From positions 1,302,001 through 1,366,000 of the forward strand of contig NZ_CP025430.1 in assembly GCF_002847445.1 (NCBI RefSeq): a DNA stretch of 64,000 bases. Reading direction: 5' to 3'. The notes beneath the pieces are model-generated. The model was given only the letters and a program-made list of their open reading frames with translations, was not told the DNA's origin and did not search any database. Positions 9,375 to 16,609 of the stretch are shown here, one piece after another. Numbering within the stretch: position 1 is the stretch's first letter; each line of letters starts with the position of its first letter. This stretch comes from Paracoccus zhejiangensis (GTDB lineage Bacteria > Pseudomonadota > Alphaproteobacteria > Rhodobacterales > Rhodobacteraceae). A program made the translations under genes and the position numbers.

Positions 9375-9403
9375 TTGACAGTTCGTCCATCATAGTGGAC
9401 TAT
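9375..9403 (+). promoter_or_regulatory. Promoter with second copy of the XRE-cupin operator
   Basis: A consensus -35 TTGACA at 9375-9380 is followed 17 bases later by GACTAT (9398-9403). Between them lies TCCATCATAGTGGA (9386-9399), which matches the site at 8781 (TCCAnnATAGTG) and is nearly palindromic. Binding in the spacer would block RNA polymerase at the acetyltransferase-transporter operon. Confidence 0.55.
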
Positions 9404-9433
9404 CCGCGCAATATGATAGCGGACGGAACGATC

Positions 9434-9961
9434 ATGCAGATTCGCGACGCCGAGGAAGCCGACCTCGAAGGGGTGATGACGATCTATAACCACGCGGTCG
9501 AGCACACGACGGCGATCTGGAACGACCGCAAGGTCGACCTGGCCAACCGCCTCGCCTGGCTGGCCGACCGGCACCGCGCCGGCTATCCGGTGCTGGTCGC
9601 CGTGGACGCGGACGGAACGGTTCTGGGCTATGCCTCGTTCGGGGATTGGCGCGCCTTCGACGGCTATCGCCACACGGTCGAACATTCGGTCTATGTCCGC
9701 GACGGTCAGCACGGCAGAGGCATCGGAAAGGCACTGATGGAGGCGCTGATTGCCCGTGCCCGGGCGCTTGGCAAGCATGTCATGGTCGCCGGGATCGAGG
9801 CCGAGAATACTGGCTCGATCCGGCTGCACGAGAAGCTGGGCTTCGTGCAAACCGGTTTGCTGCGCGAGGTGGGCACGAAATTCGGTCGCTGGCTGGATCT
9901 GGCTTTCCTGCAGCTTGTGCTCGACCAGAGTGCCACGCCCGACCCGGTGCGGAGGGAATGA
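9434..9961 (+). CDS. GNAT family N-acetyltransferase, phosphinothricin acetyltransferase-like
   Basis: 175 residues. It reads as a GNAT of the Pat/Bar/YncA type: IRDAEEADLEGVMTIYNHAV at the N-terminus, the acetyl-CoA loop QHGRGIG at 92-98 and IEAENTGSIRLHEKLGF toward the C-terminus. These enzymes acetylate amino groups of small molecules such as phosphinothricin, methionine sulfoximine or related amino acids; the native substrate here is not known. The start at 9434 (MQIRDAE) matches the family; an earlier in-frame ATG would lie within the promoter. The stop overlaps the start of the next gene by one base, so the two are translated together. Confidence 0.9.
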   Translation: MQIRDAEEADLEGVMTIYNHAVEHTTAIWNDRKVDLANRLAWLADRHRAGYPVLVAVDADGTVLGYASFGDWRAFDGYRHTVEHSVYVRDGQHGRGIGKALMEALIARARALGKHVMVAGIEAENTGSIRLHEKLGFVQTGLLREVGTKFGRWLDLAFLQLVLDQSATPDPVRRE

Positions 9962-10407
9962 TGCCGCTTGTCACCCTCGGCCTCCTCATCGCGGCAGGTG
10001 CCGCACTGGTTGCGCAGAACCTGCTGATGGCTCGAATCACCGGCTCGGTCTCGACGGTGCTGATCGCGCTGGTGATGAACTCGGCGGTCGGGCTGGTGCT
10101 GCTGTCGCTACTGCTGCTGCGCAAGGCCGGGATCGGCGGCATCGGCGAGATCGTCACCGCCTTCCGCCCCTGGTTCCTGATCCCGGGCCTGCTGGGGTCG
10201 TATTTCGTCTTTGCCAGCATCACCGGCTACCAGCGCCTCGGCGCGGCGCCGACCATCGCCATCCTTGTTGCCAGCCAACTGGTCATTGGGCTGGCCTGGG
10301 ATCTGACTCGCTCGGGCAACCTGACGCTTCAGGGCATTCTGACCGCCGCCCTCGGTGCAAGCCTTCTGGTCGCCGGCGTGGTCATCATCCTGTCGCTCTA
10401 TCGCTGA
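9961..10407 (+). CDS. YdcZ/DUF606-type small DMT transporter
   Basis: 148 residues, almost entirely hydrophobic, with about five predicted membrane helices (for example [19 protein letters not shown] and [15 protein letters not shown]). Size and pattern fit the DUF606/YdcZ branch of the drug/metabolite transporter superfamily, in which a roughly 150-residue protein probably works as a dimer. The ATG overlaps the GNAT stop codon. The acetyltransferase-exporter pairing under an XRE-cupin regulator suggests detoxification of a small amine or amino acid analogue; the substrate is inferred only. Confidence 0.8.
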   Translation: MPLVTLGLLIAAGAALVAQNLLMARITGSVSTVLIALVMNSAVGLVLLSLLLLRKAGIGGIGEIVTAFRPWFLIPGLLGSYFVFASITGYQRLGAAPTIAILVASQLVIGLAWDLTRSGNLTLQGILTAALGASLLVAGVVIILSLYR

Positions 10408-10465
10408 CAGGCCGGAACCGGATCAAAACGTCAAGGAAAGGGAGTGCAGGATTTCAGCCAAGTGC

Positions 10466-10542
10466 TGGTCGGGGCGAGAGGATTCGAACCTCCGGCCTAC
10501 GGTACCCAAAACCGTCGCGCTACCAGGCTGCGCTACGCCCCG
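10466..10542 (-). tRNA. tRNA-Pro, anticodon TGG
   Basis: On the minus strand the sequence folds as a cloverleaf: acceptor CGGGGCG pairs with CGCCCCG, followed by discriminator A and encoded CCA (10466-10468). The T-loop reads GGTTCGAATCC. The anticodon arm reads GGTTTTGGGTACC with TGG in the loop, so it decodes CCN proline codons. Length is 77 including CCA. Confidence 0.97.
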
Positions 10543-10584
10543 AACCTGCGCCTTCTAGCGTGGTGGGCGGCGCGGGGAAAGGGG

Positions 10585-11118
10585 TCACTCGCAGGAAATC
10601 GCCGCCTGCGCCGGATCGATCGCCGGATGCGCCATGACCTGGCCGGTATAGATGCCCAGCCTCTCGGCCTCGCCGCCGGCGATCTCCAGCACGAAGAGAC
10701 GCAGCGGATCGGGATCGCCCACCGCCGCGCCGGGGATCGGGGTTTCGTCCAGCGGACGGGCATTCGGGTGGATATGGCGCACCTTGCCGGTCGCATCCAT
10801 GAAGATGATGTCCAGCGGGATCAGGGTGTTGCGCATCCAGAAACTGGCGGGCTGCGGGGTTTCGTAGATGAACAGCATCCCGTGCTGGGGTTCCAGTTCG
10901 CGCCGGAACATCAGCCCCTGCGCGCGCTCGGCCGGGTCATCGGCGATCTCAACGGCGATCGGCAATTGCCCCTTGTCGCTGACAAGGATCGCCTGCCCCG
11001 GATCGCATTGGACTGCAGCAAGCTTCGGCGACAGCGCCACGGCATCTTCCGGAACGAGCGTGCCGCCAAGGGCCAGCAGCATCGCGGCAAGGCCGGTGAT
11101 CCGCACCCGATCGTTCAT
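10585..11118 (-). CDS. DUF192 family secreted protein
   Basis: 177 residues. A hydrophobic N-terminus (about 8-28) looks like a signal peptide. The DUF192 core follows, with the typical order VEIADDPAERAQGLMFRREL, GMLFIY, FWMRNTLIPLDIIFMD and VLEIAGGEAERLGI. DUF192 proteins are small beta-barrel proteins of unknown biochemical role, usually exported. It is followed on the same strand by tRNA-Pro and preceded by the cold-shock gene 16 bases away, an order common in Rhodobacteraceae. Confidence 0.9.
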   Translation of the reverse strand: MNDRVRITGLAAMLLALGGTLVPEDAVALSPKLAAVQCDPGQAILVSDKGQLPIAVEIADDPAERAQGLMFRRELEPQHGMLFIYETPQPASFWMRNTLIPLDIIFMDATGKVRHIHPNARPLDETPIPGAAVGDPDPLRLFVLEIAGGEAERLGIYTGQVMAHPAIDPAQAAISCE

Positions 11119-11133
11119 CCGCGCGACCGGCCC

Positions 11134-11763
11134 TCAGCCAACCGCGAGATGCGAGGTCACACCGCTCGGCGTGTCATCGCCCGAGGCCGGTTGATCCGAA
11201 CCGGCGGCCGATCCCTCGGCCGCAACCTCTGCGTCATGCTGATGCAGGACATCGTCCCAACTGGCGACCTGCGCGGCCATCAGGCCCCGCGGCCCCTCGA
11301 CCACGCGCAGCGACACCGCCTCGCCCACGGTCAGATCGGCAAGGCCGGAATGGCGCAGGACCTCGATATGCAGAAAGACGTCATCGGCCCGACCGAAGAT
11401 ATTGGCAAAGCCGAAGCCCTTGGCCTTGTCGAACCATTTGACCCGGGCCGGCTGCAGCGGCAGGGCATGAAGATTGTCGATGACGGATTGCGGCAGATCC
11501 GCGATCGGCGGCACACCGTGGCTTTCCGGCGGGTTGATCGCGTAAACCTCGACGGCCTGAAGGCCGCGCGTCGTGGTCAGCACACGAACCGTCACCTGGG
11601 AATTGTCGGCAACCGACCCTTGGCCGAAATTGCGCAGCACATTGGCGTGCAGCAGGATGTCGGGACCACCTTCGTCATTGTAGATGAACCCATAGCCCTT
11701 GGCCGGGTCGAACCACTTGATCAGTCCCGTGACAGTCTTCTCATCAGGGTTGTCCCCGGTCAT
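11134..11763 (-). CDS. Tandem cold-shock domain protein
   Basis: 209 residues with two cold-shock domains. The first, about 10-75, carries GLIKWFDPAKGYGFI and LLHANVL. The second, about 108-172, carries RVKWFDKAKGFGFAN and DVFLHIEVL; KGYGFI/KGFGFA are the RNP1-like and VFLH the RNP2-like nucleic-acid-binding motifs. An acidic, low-complexity tail follows. The protein should bind single-stranded RNA or DNA as a chaperone. The ATG at 11763 is preferred because AAGGAAG lies 11 bases upstream; an extension to 11805 would remove that site. A candidate promoter about 145 bases upstream implies a long leader, as is usual for cold-shock messages. Confidence 0.9.
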   Translation of the reverse strand: MTGDNPDEKTVTGLIKWFDPAKGYGFIYNDEGGPDILLHANVLRNFGQGSVADNSQVTVRVLTTTRGLQAVEVYAINPPESHGVPPIADLPQSVIDNLHALPLQPARVKWFDKAKGFGFANIFGRADDVFLHIEVLRHSGLADLTVGEAVSLRVVEGPRGLMAAQVASWDDVLHQHDAEVAAEGSAAGSDQPASGDDTPSGVTSHLAVG

Positions 11764-11908
11764 TCTGCGATACTCTTCCTTGCCGCACCTTCTACACGCG
11801 TCCATACGAAACTACGCCCACCTGCGGCCACCATCAACATCCGTCAGCAAGATTGCCGTAGGGTAAATTTCTACGCATTCCTAACCATTTCGGCAGCTTG
11901 ACGGAGTC

Positions 11909-11937
11909 AATTAACAATAAGTGAACCGGTCCGTCAA
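11909..11937 (-). promoter_or_regulatory. Candidate promoter of the cold-shock gene
   Basis: On the minus strand TTGACG (11932-11937) is followed after 17 bases by TTAATT (11909-11914). It sits in the only AT-rich part of the gap between pdxH and the cold-shock gene, and implies a leader of roughly 140 bases. A short inverted repeat, TTGAC-GGA-GTCAA, follows at about 11898-11910. Confidence 0.4.
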
Positions 11938-11939
11938 GT

Positions 11940-12545
11940 TTATGGAGCCAAACGCTCGATCTGCCAAGGCCTTTCGTCAGTCTCCCGATTCCACCTGAAC
12001 CGGTCGTGCAACCGGAAGGCACCATCCGCCCAGAACTCGATCTGCACGGGCCGGATACGGTAACCACCCCAGAACGGAGGCCGCGACGGACTGAGCCCGT
12101 GCCGCAAACCTTGCCGCGCCACCTCGGCCAGCAGCGCCTCGCGGCTGGCGATGGGCCGCGACTGCGGCGAGGACCAGGCACCGATGCGACTTTGCAACGC
12201 CCGGCTGGCGAAATAGGCATCTGCCTGCGGCCCTTCCTCCCGGCTGACATGGCCCCGCACGCGGATCTGACGACGTAGCGATTTCCAGTGTATCACGAAA
12301 GCGGCCTTGCCTGTCAGATTTAGTTGTCGGCCCTTGTCACTTTCGTAATTCGTATAGAAAACAAACGCCTGCGCCTCGATTTCCTTCAGCAGCACCATCC
12401 TCACATCGGGCATCCCATCACCATCGACCGTCGCCAGCGCCATGGCGCTGGGGTCATTGGGTTCGGTCGCCTCGGCCTCGGCCAGCCAGCGCTGCGCGAT
12501 GATGAAGGGGTCCTCGCCCGCAAAGATGCCGTCCCGTCCTGCCAT
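11940..12545 (-). CDS. pdxH: Pyridoxamine/pyridoxine 5'-phosphate oxidase
   Basis: 201 residues, the usual length. PdxH oxidises pyridoxamine or pyridoxine phosphate to pyridoxal 5'-phosphate using FMN and oxygen. Seen: [24 protein letters not shown] with [19 protein letters not shown] (substrate/FMN strand), [21 protein letters not shown], then [11 protein letters not shown] and the C-terminal [14 protein letters not shown] plus RFRW, all standard PdxH segments. The ATG at 12545 (MAGRDGIF) is chosen; the longer open frame to 12716 would overlap fabI. It is divergent from fabI across 82 bases. Confidence 0.95.
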   Translation of the reverse strand: MAGRDGIFAGEDPFIIAQRWLAEAEATEPNDPSAMALATVDGDGMPDVRMVLLKEIEAQAFVFYTNYESDKGRQLNLTGKAAFVIHWKSLRRQIRVRGHVSREEGPQADAYFASRALQSRIGAWSSPQSRPIASREALLAEVARQGLRHGLSPSRPPFWGGYRIRPVQIEFWADGAFRLHDRFRWNRETDERPWQIERLAP

Positions 12546-12574
12546 CACCTCTCCCCCGGGCGCTTGATGCGCCC

Positions 12575-12607
12575 CAACCTTTGGCCTAATCACATCCCAA
12601 AAGGTTG
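12575..12607. promoter_or_regulatory. Inverted repeat in the pdxH-fabI divergent region
   Basis: CAACCTTT (12575-12582) and AAAGGTTG (12600-12607) are perfect 8-base inverted arms separated by 17 bases. They lie between divergent pdxH and fabI, 20 bases before the fabI start. TTGATG at 12564 could be a fabI -35. Candidate operator or leader hairpin. Confidence 0.4.
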
Positions 12608-12627
12608 AAAGCGCGAGGAACCCCCCC

Positions 12628-13458
12628 ATGTCAAGCGAGCAGAACACCGGATTGATGGCCGGCAAGCGCGGTCTGATCATGGGCCTAGCCAATGACAAGT
12701 CGATCGCCTGGGGCATTGCCCAGGCCGTGGCCGCCCAAGGCGCGCAGCTGGCATTCTCCTACCAGGGCGATGCGCTGAAGAAGCGGGTGGACCCGCTGGC
12801 GGCCGAGGTCGGCTCGTCGCTGGTCCTGCCCTGCGATGTCGGCGACGAGGCCTCGATCGATGCACTTTTCGCGGCGCTGAAGGCCGAATGGGGCACGCTC
12901 GATTTCGTCGTCCACGCCATCGGCTTTTCCGACAAGGAACAGCTGCGCGGGCGCTATGTCGATACTACGCGCGACAACTTCACCATGACCATGGATATCT
13001 CGGTCTTCTCCTTCACCGCCATCTGCCAGCGCGCGGCGGCGATGATGCCCGAGGGCGGCAGCCTGCTGACGCTCACCTATTACGGCGCCGAGCGGGTCAT
13101 GCCGCATTACAACGTGATGGGCGTGGCCAAGGCGGCGCTGGAGGCAAGCGTGCGCTACCTGGCCGAGGACTTGGGCAAGGACGGCATCCGGGTGAACGCG
13201 ATCTCGGCCGGCCCGATCAAGACGCTGGCCGCCAGCGGCATCGGCGACTTCCGCTATATCATGAAGTGGAACGAGCTGAATTCGCCCTTGCGCCGCAACG
13301 TGACCCAGGCCGATGTGGGCAAGTCGGCGCTGTACCTGCTGTCGGATCTCGGCTCCGGCGTCACCGGCGAGACCCACCATGTCGATGCCGGTTACCATGT
13401 CGTCGGCATGAAGGCGGTGGATGCGCCGGATATCGCCACCGTGGTGAAGAATCACTGA
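12628..13458 (+). CDS. fabI: Enoyl-[acyl-carrier-protein] reductase (NADH)
   Basis: 276 residues, short-chain dehydrogenase fold. FabI performs the last reduction in each cycle of type II fatty-acid elongation. Seen: the divergent nucleotide loop [13 protein letters not shown] (19-31), the active-site segment [18 protein letters not shown] with Tyr161 and Lys168 corresponding to Tyr156/Lys163 of E. coli FabI, and [13 protein letters not shown]. Gly99 in VHAIGF is the residue associated with triclosan sensitivity (Gly93 in E. coli), so no target-site resistance is seen. GAGGAA precedes the ATG. Divergent from pdxH. Confidence 0.97.
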   Translation: MSSEQNTGLMAGKRGLIMGLANDKSIAWGIAQAVAAQGAQLAFSYQGDALKKRVDPLAAEVGSSLVLPCDVGDEASIDALFAALKAEWGTLDFVVHAIGFSDKEQLRGRYVDTTRDNFTMTMDISVFSFTAICQRAAAMMPEGGSLLTLTYYGAERVMPHYNVMGVAKAALEASVRYLAEDLGKDGIRVNAISAGPIKTLAASGIGDFRYIMKWNELNSPLRRNVTQADVGKSALYLLSDLGSGVTGETHHVDAGYHVVGMKAVDAPDIATVVKNH

Positions 13459-13487
13459 GGCCGCGCCCCGCGGCACCGGCCCATGGA

Positions 13488-13506
13488 TATTTGAGCGAGA
13501 AAGAAG
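13488..13506 (+). repeat. Interspersed intergenic motif, copy 1
   Basis: TATTTGAGCGAGAAAGAAG lies between fabI and the LysE gene and supplies the purine-rich region before the ATG at 13511. A 16/19 match on the other strand is found at 23117-23135 after ung. Similar motifs recur between genes in Rhodobacterales genomes as I recall; their function is not established. Confidence 0.5.
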
Positions 13507-13510
13507 CCCG

Positions 13511-14122
13511 ATGGTGGTGACCCTGGCGCAGCTGGCGGTGTTTGTCGGCACGCTGGCCGTGGCGATCCTGTCGCCCGGCCCCGGCGTCATTGCCGTCAGC
13601 CAGAGCGCCTTTGCCATGGGCCGTGCCCGCGCCCTGCCCTATGGCTGGGGCTTGGCGGTGGGCGCTTCGCTCTGGTGCCTCTTCGCGCTGCTGGGGCTGA
13701 CGGTCCTGTTCCGGGTTGTCCCCTGGACCTTCGTGGCGCTGAAGGTGCTGGGCGGGGCCTACCTGGTCTGGATCGCCTGGAAGATGTGGCGCCATGCCGC
13801 CGACCCCCTGCCCGACCCGGCCGAGAAACGCTATGGTGCCGGCTTCTGGGGCGGCATGATCCTGAACCTCTCGAACCCGAAACCGGCGCTGTTCTATTCC
13901 GCCGTGTTGCTGTCGATCTTCCCGGCGGCGCTCACGGCGGCGGACAAGGCCGTCATCTACGCCACCGCATTGACGGTGGAACTGGGTTTTTATACCGCGC
14001 TGGCGACGCTGATGGCTTTGCCTTTGCTGCGGCGACGCTATTATGCGGCGAAATTCTGGATCGACCGGGTGGCGGCGGGGCTGATCGGCCTGTTGGGCCT
14101 CTCGCTGATCCTGCGCCATTGA
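13511..14122 (+). CDS. LysE family amino acid exporter
   Basis: 203 residues with about six hydrophobic segments. The N-terminus carries the family signature [22 protein letters not shown], and a second conserved element, [20 protein letters not shown], lies mid-protein. LysE/RhtB proteins export amino acids or their derivatives across the inner membrane; the substrate cannot be read from the sequence. It starts 52 bases after fabI, inside the interspersed motif, and is followed 11 bases later by gpt in the same direction. Confidence 0.9.
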   Translation: MVVTLAQLAVFVGTLAVAILSPGPGVIAVSQSAFAMGRARALPYGWGLAVGASLWCLFALLGLTVLFRVVPWTFVALKVLGGAYLVWIAWKMWRHAADPLPDPAEKRYGAGFWGGMILNLSNPKPALFYSAVLLSIFPAALTAADKAVIYATALTVELGFYTALATLMALPLLRRRYYAAKFWIDRVAAGLIGLLGLSLILRH

Positions 14123-14133
14123 AGGAGAAGACC

Positions 14134-14634
14134 ATGATGGACCGTCTGCCCCACGAAAAGGGTTTCCATGTCAGCTGGGAACAGCTGCACCGCGATGCGC
14201 GCGCCTTGTCCTGGCGGCTGGATGGCACCGACTGGCGCGCCGTGGTCGCGGTGACGCGGGGCGGGCTGGTGCCGGCGATGATCGTCGCCCGCGAGCTGGA
14301 CATCCGCACCATCGACACGATCTCGATCCGTTCCTACAAGGGCGTCGGAACCGAGGCCGGCCAGGGCCAGCTGGAAGTGTTGAAAAAGCCCGATGACGCG
14401 CTGATGGGCGATGGCGAGGGGATTCTGGTCGTCGATGACCTGGTCGATTCCGGCCGCACGCTGGAGCTGATCCGCGAGATGTATCCCAAGGCCCATTTCG
14501 CCACCGTCTATGCCAAGCCCAAGGGCCGGCCGATGGTCGAGACCTATGTGACCGAGGTGAGCCAGGACACCTGGATCTTCTTCCCCTGGGACATGGCGCT
14601 GCAATATGTCCAGCCCTACCGGGGCGAGGATTGA
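14134..14634 (+). CDS. gpt: Xanthine phosphoribosyltransferase
   Basis: 166 residues. Type I phosphoribosyltransferase: the PRPP loop is [15 protein letters not shown] and the N-terminal [19 protein letters not shown] matches the E. coli Gpt-type enzyme, which salvages xanthine and guanine using [21 protein letters not shown] and IFFPWDM near the C-terminus also fit Gpt. A strong AAGGAGA site precedes the ATG. The stop codon overlaps the next start (TTGA). Confidence 0.93.
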   Translation: MMDRLPHEKGFHVSWEQLHRDARALSWRLDGTDWRAVVAVTRGGLVPAMIVARELDIRTIDTISIRSYKGVGTEAGQGQLEVLKKPDDALMGDGEGILVVDDLVDSGRTLELIREMYPKAHFATVYAKPKGRPMVETYVTEVSQDTWIFFPWDMALQYVQPYRGED

Positions 14635-15110
14635 TCCAGCATCTCGCGGCCCGTCGCGGCCCGCTGCACAATCTCTTCGAGGCCAGCCTTGCCCTGAAGG
14701 GGGTCTTTGCGGCGCTGGAGAGTCTGGCCGGGGCGGCGCTTCTGTTCATCACCCATGGCGCTATCCTTGGCGCCGTGGACTGGCTGACCCGGAACGAGCT
14801 GATCGAGGACCCCTCGGACCCGCTAGCCGCGCACGCGGTGCGGCTGGCGGATCGCTTCAGCGCCGACAGCCAGCATTTCTATGCGATCTACCTGTTGACC
14901 CACGGGCTGGTGAAGCTGGTGGTGGTGCTGATGCTGCAACGCCGGATCACCATGGCCTACCCGCTGGCGATGGCGGTCTTTGCCGGCTTCGTCGCATACC
15001 AACTGCACCGCTGGAGCGTGACCGGCTCGCCGATGATGCTGGCGCTGTCGGCGTTCGACGCGCTGGTGATCTTTCTCACATGGCGGGAATGGCGGGCGGG
15101 GAAGGCCTAG
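14631..15110 (+). CDS. DUF2127 family membrane protein
   Basis: 159 residues with about four membrane helices: [39 protein letters not shown] and two near the C-terminus. The arrangement and the HGLVK motif fit DUF2127, a family of small inner-membrane proteins of unknown function. The start is TTG at 14631, overlapping the gpt stop, consistent with coupling. Its stop shares a CTAG with the stop of convergent trpE. Confidence 0.8.
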   Translation: MIQHLAARRGPLHNLFEASLALKGVFAALESLAGAALLFITHGAILGAVDWLTRNELIEDPSDPLAAHAVRLADRFSADSQHFYAIYLLTHGLVKLVVVLMLQRRITMAYPLAMAVFAGFVAYQLHRWSVTGSPMMLALSAFDALVIFLTWREWRAGKA

Positions 15111-16609
15111 CCATTCCCCCGCACGAACCGCGCTGCATCCTCGGCGGCACGTTGCAACGCCCGGCTCTTGTTCACCGTTTCCATGAACTCGGCCTCGGGA
15201 TCGCTGTCATAGACCACGCCGCCGCCGGCCTGGATATAGAGCTTCTGGTCCTTGATGACCCCGGTGCGCAGCGCGATGCACATGTCCATTTCGCCATTGG
15301 CGGCGAAATAGCCGACGGCGCCGGCATAGACACCGCGCTTTTCGGGTTCCAACTCGTCGATGATCTCCATCGCCCGGACCTTCGGCGCGCCCGAGACGGT
15401 GCCGGCGGGCATCCCGGCCAGCAGCGCCGACAGCGCATCCTCGCCCTCGCGCAACTCGCCCACCACGTTCGAGACGATGTGCATGACATGGCTGTAGCGT
15501 TCGACGATGAACTGCTCGGTGGGCGTCACGGTGCCGATCTTCGCCACCCGGCCCACGTCGTTGCGGCCGAGATCCAGCAGCATCAGATGCTCGGCCAGTT
15601 CCTTCTTGTCGCCCAGGAGATCGGCCTCGAGCGCCCGGTCCTCGGCCTCGTCGGCGCCACGCGGGCGGGTGCCGGCGATCGGGCGGACGGTCACCTCGCC
15701 ATCGCGCAGGCGCACGAGGATCTCGGGGCTGGCGCCGACGATCTGGAAGCCGCCGAAATTCAGGTAGAACATGAAGGGCGACGGGTTGGTGCGGCGCAGG
15801 CTGCGGTACAGCGCGAAGGGCGGCAGCGGGAAATCCATCGACCAGCGCTGGCTGGGCACGACCTGGAAGATGTCACCGGCGCGGATGTAATCCTTGGCCT
15901 TCTCGACCGCCGCCAGATAGTCGGCTTTGGTGAAGTTCGAACGCGGCTCGCCTACCACGGCGGCCTCACCCAAGGCGCGCGGTTCGGCCGGCTGGCGGTC
16001 AAGCGAACGCAGCGCCTCCATCACCCGCTCGGCGGCCTGGGCATAGGCGGCGCGGGCCGGAACGGCGCCATCATACCATGCGGGGGCACAAAGCGTGACC
16101 TCGCCCTTCACCCCGTCCAGAACGGCGACGACCGAGGGGCGCAGAAGCACCGCATCGGGCAGGCCCATCGGGTCGGGGTTCACATCGGGCAGCCGCTCGA
16201 CCAGCCGGATCATGTCATAGCCGAGATAACCGAAGAGACCCGCCGCCACCGGCGGCACGCCGGAAGGCATCTCGATCCGGCTTTCCTCGATGAGCGCGCG
16301 AAGGCTGTCGAGTGCCGGGCGATCCTCGGCCACGAACTCGGTCGAGAAGCGCGCCTGACGGTTGATCCGGGCCTTGCCGTCGCGGCAATCCCAGATCAGG
16401 TCGGGCTTCATCCCGACCACCGAGAAGCGGCCACGAACCTCGCCGCCCGTCACCGATTCCAGCATGAAGCTGTTCGGCGCGGCCTCGGCCAGTTTCAGCA
16501 TCAGGCTGACCGGCGTATCCAGATCGGCGGCCAGCCGGATGGTCACCAGCTGGTTGCGGCCCTCGGCCCAGCCCTGTTCGAAGGCGGTGAAATCCGGCGA
16601 CAGCTCCAT
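15107..16609 (-). CDS. trpE: Anthranilate synthase component I
   Basis: 500 residues. TrpE converts chorismate to anthranilate with ammonia supplied by TrpG. Seen: the tryptophan-feedback element SFMLESVTGGE near residue 50, the chorismate-binding core with FQVVPSQRW, PFMFYLNFGGFQIVGASPE, RPIAGTRPRGAD, LLDLGRNDVGRV and GTVSGAPKVRAMEI, and the C-terminal IQAGGGVVYDSDPEAE. It begins one base inside the stop of ppiD (TAATG), so the two are coupled. trpG, trpD and trpC lie 4-7 kb away on the other strand, so the trp genes do not form one operon. Confidence 0.96.
   Translation of the reverse strand: MELSPDFTAFEQGWAEGRNQLVTIRLAADLDTPVSLMLKLAEAAPNSFMLESVTGGEVRGRFSVVGMKPDLIWDCRDGKARINRQARFSTEFVAEDRPALDSLRALIEESRIEMPSGVPPVAAGLFGYLGYDMIRLVERLPDVNPDPMGLPDAVLLRPSVVAVLDGVKGEVTLCAPAWYDGAVPARAAYAQAAERVMEALRSLDRQPAEPRALGEAAVVGEPRSNFTKADYLAAVEKAKDYIRAGDIFQVVPSQRWSMDFPLPPFALYRSLRRTNPSPFMFYLNFGGFQIVGASPEILVRLRDGEVTVRPIAGTRPRGADEAEDRALEADLLGDKKELAEHLMLLDLGRNDVGRVAKIGTVTPTEQFIVERYSHVMHIVSNVVGELREGEDALSALLAGMPAGTVSGAPKVRAMEIIDELEPEKRGVYAGAVGYFAANGEMDMCIALRTGVIKDQKLYIQAGGGVVYDSDPEAEFMETVNKSRALQRAAEDAARFVRGNG

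Noticed and set aside
7988..9850. 620-codon minus-strand frame over WecG, XRE and GNAT genes
   Set aside because: Opposite three genes with convincing motifs; no signature in the translated product; typical high-GC shadow.
10444..11901. 485-codon plus-strand frame over tRNA-Pro, DUF192 and cold-shock genes
   Set aside because: It runs through a tRNA gene and opposite two well-supported proteins.
14635..16609. Tryptophan attenuator or leader peptide before trpE
   Set aside because: trpE begins one base within the ppiD stop; there is no room for a leader and no run of Trp codons was seen.
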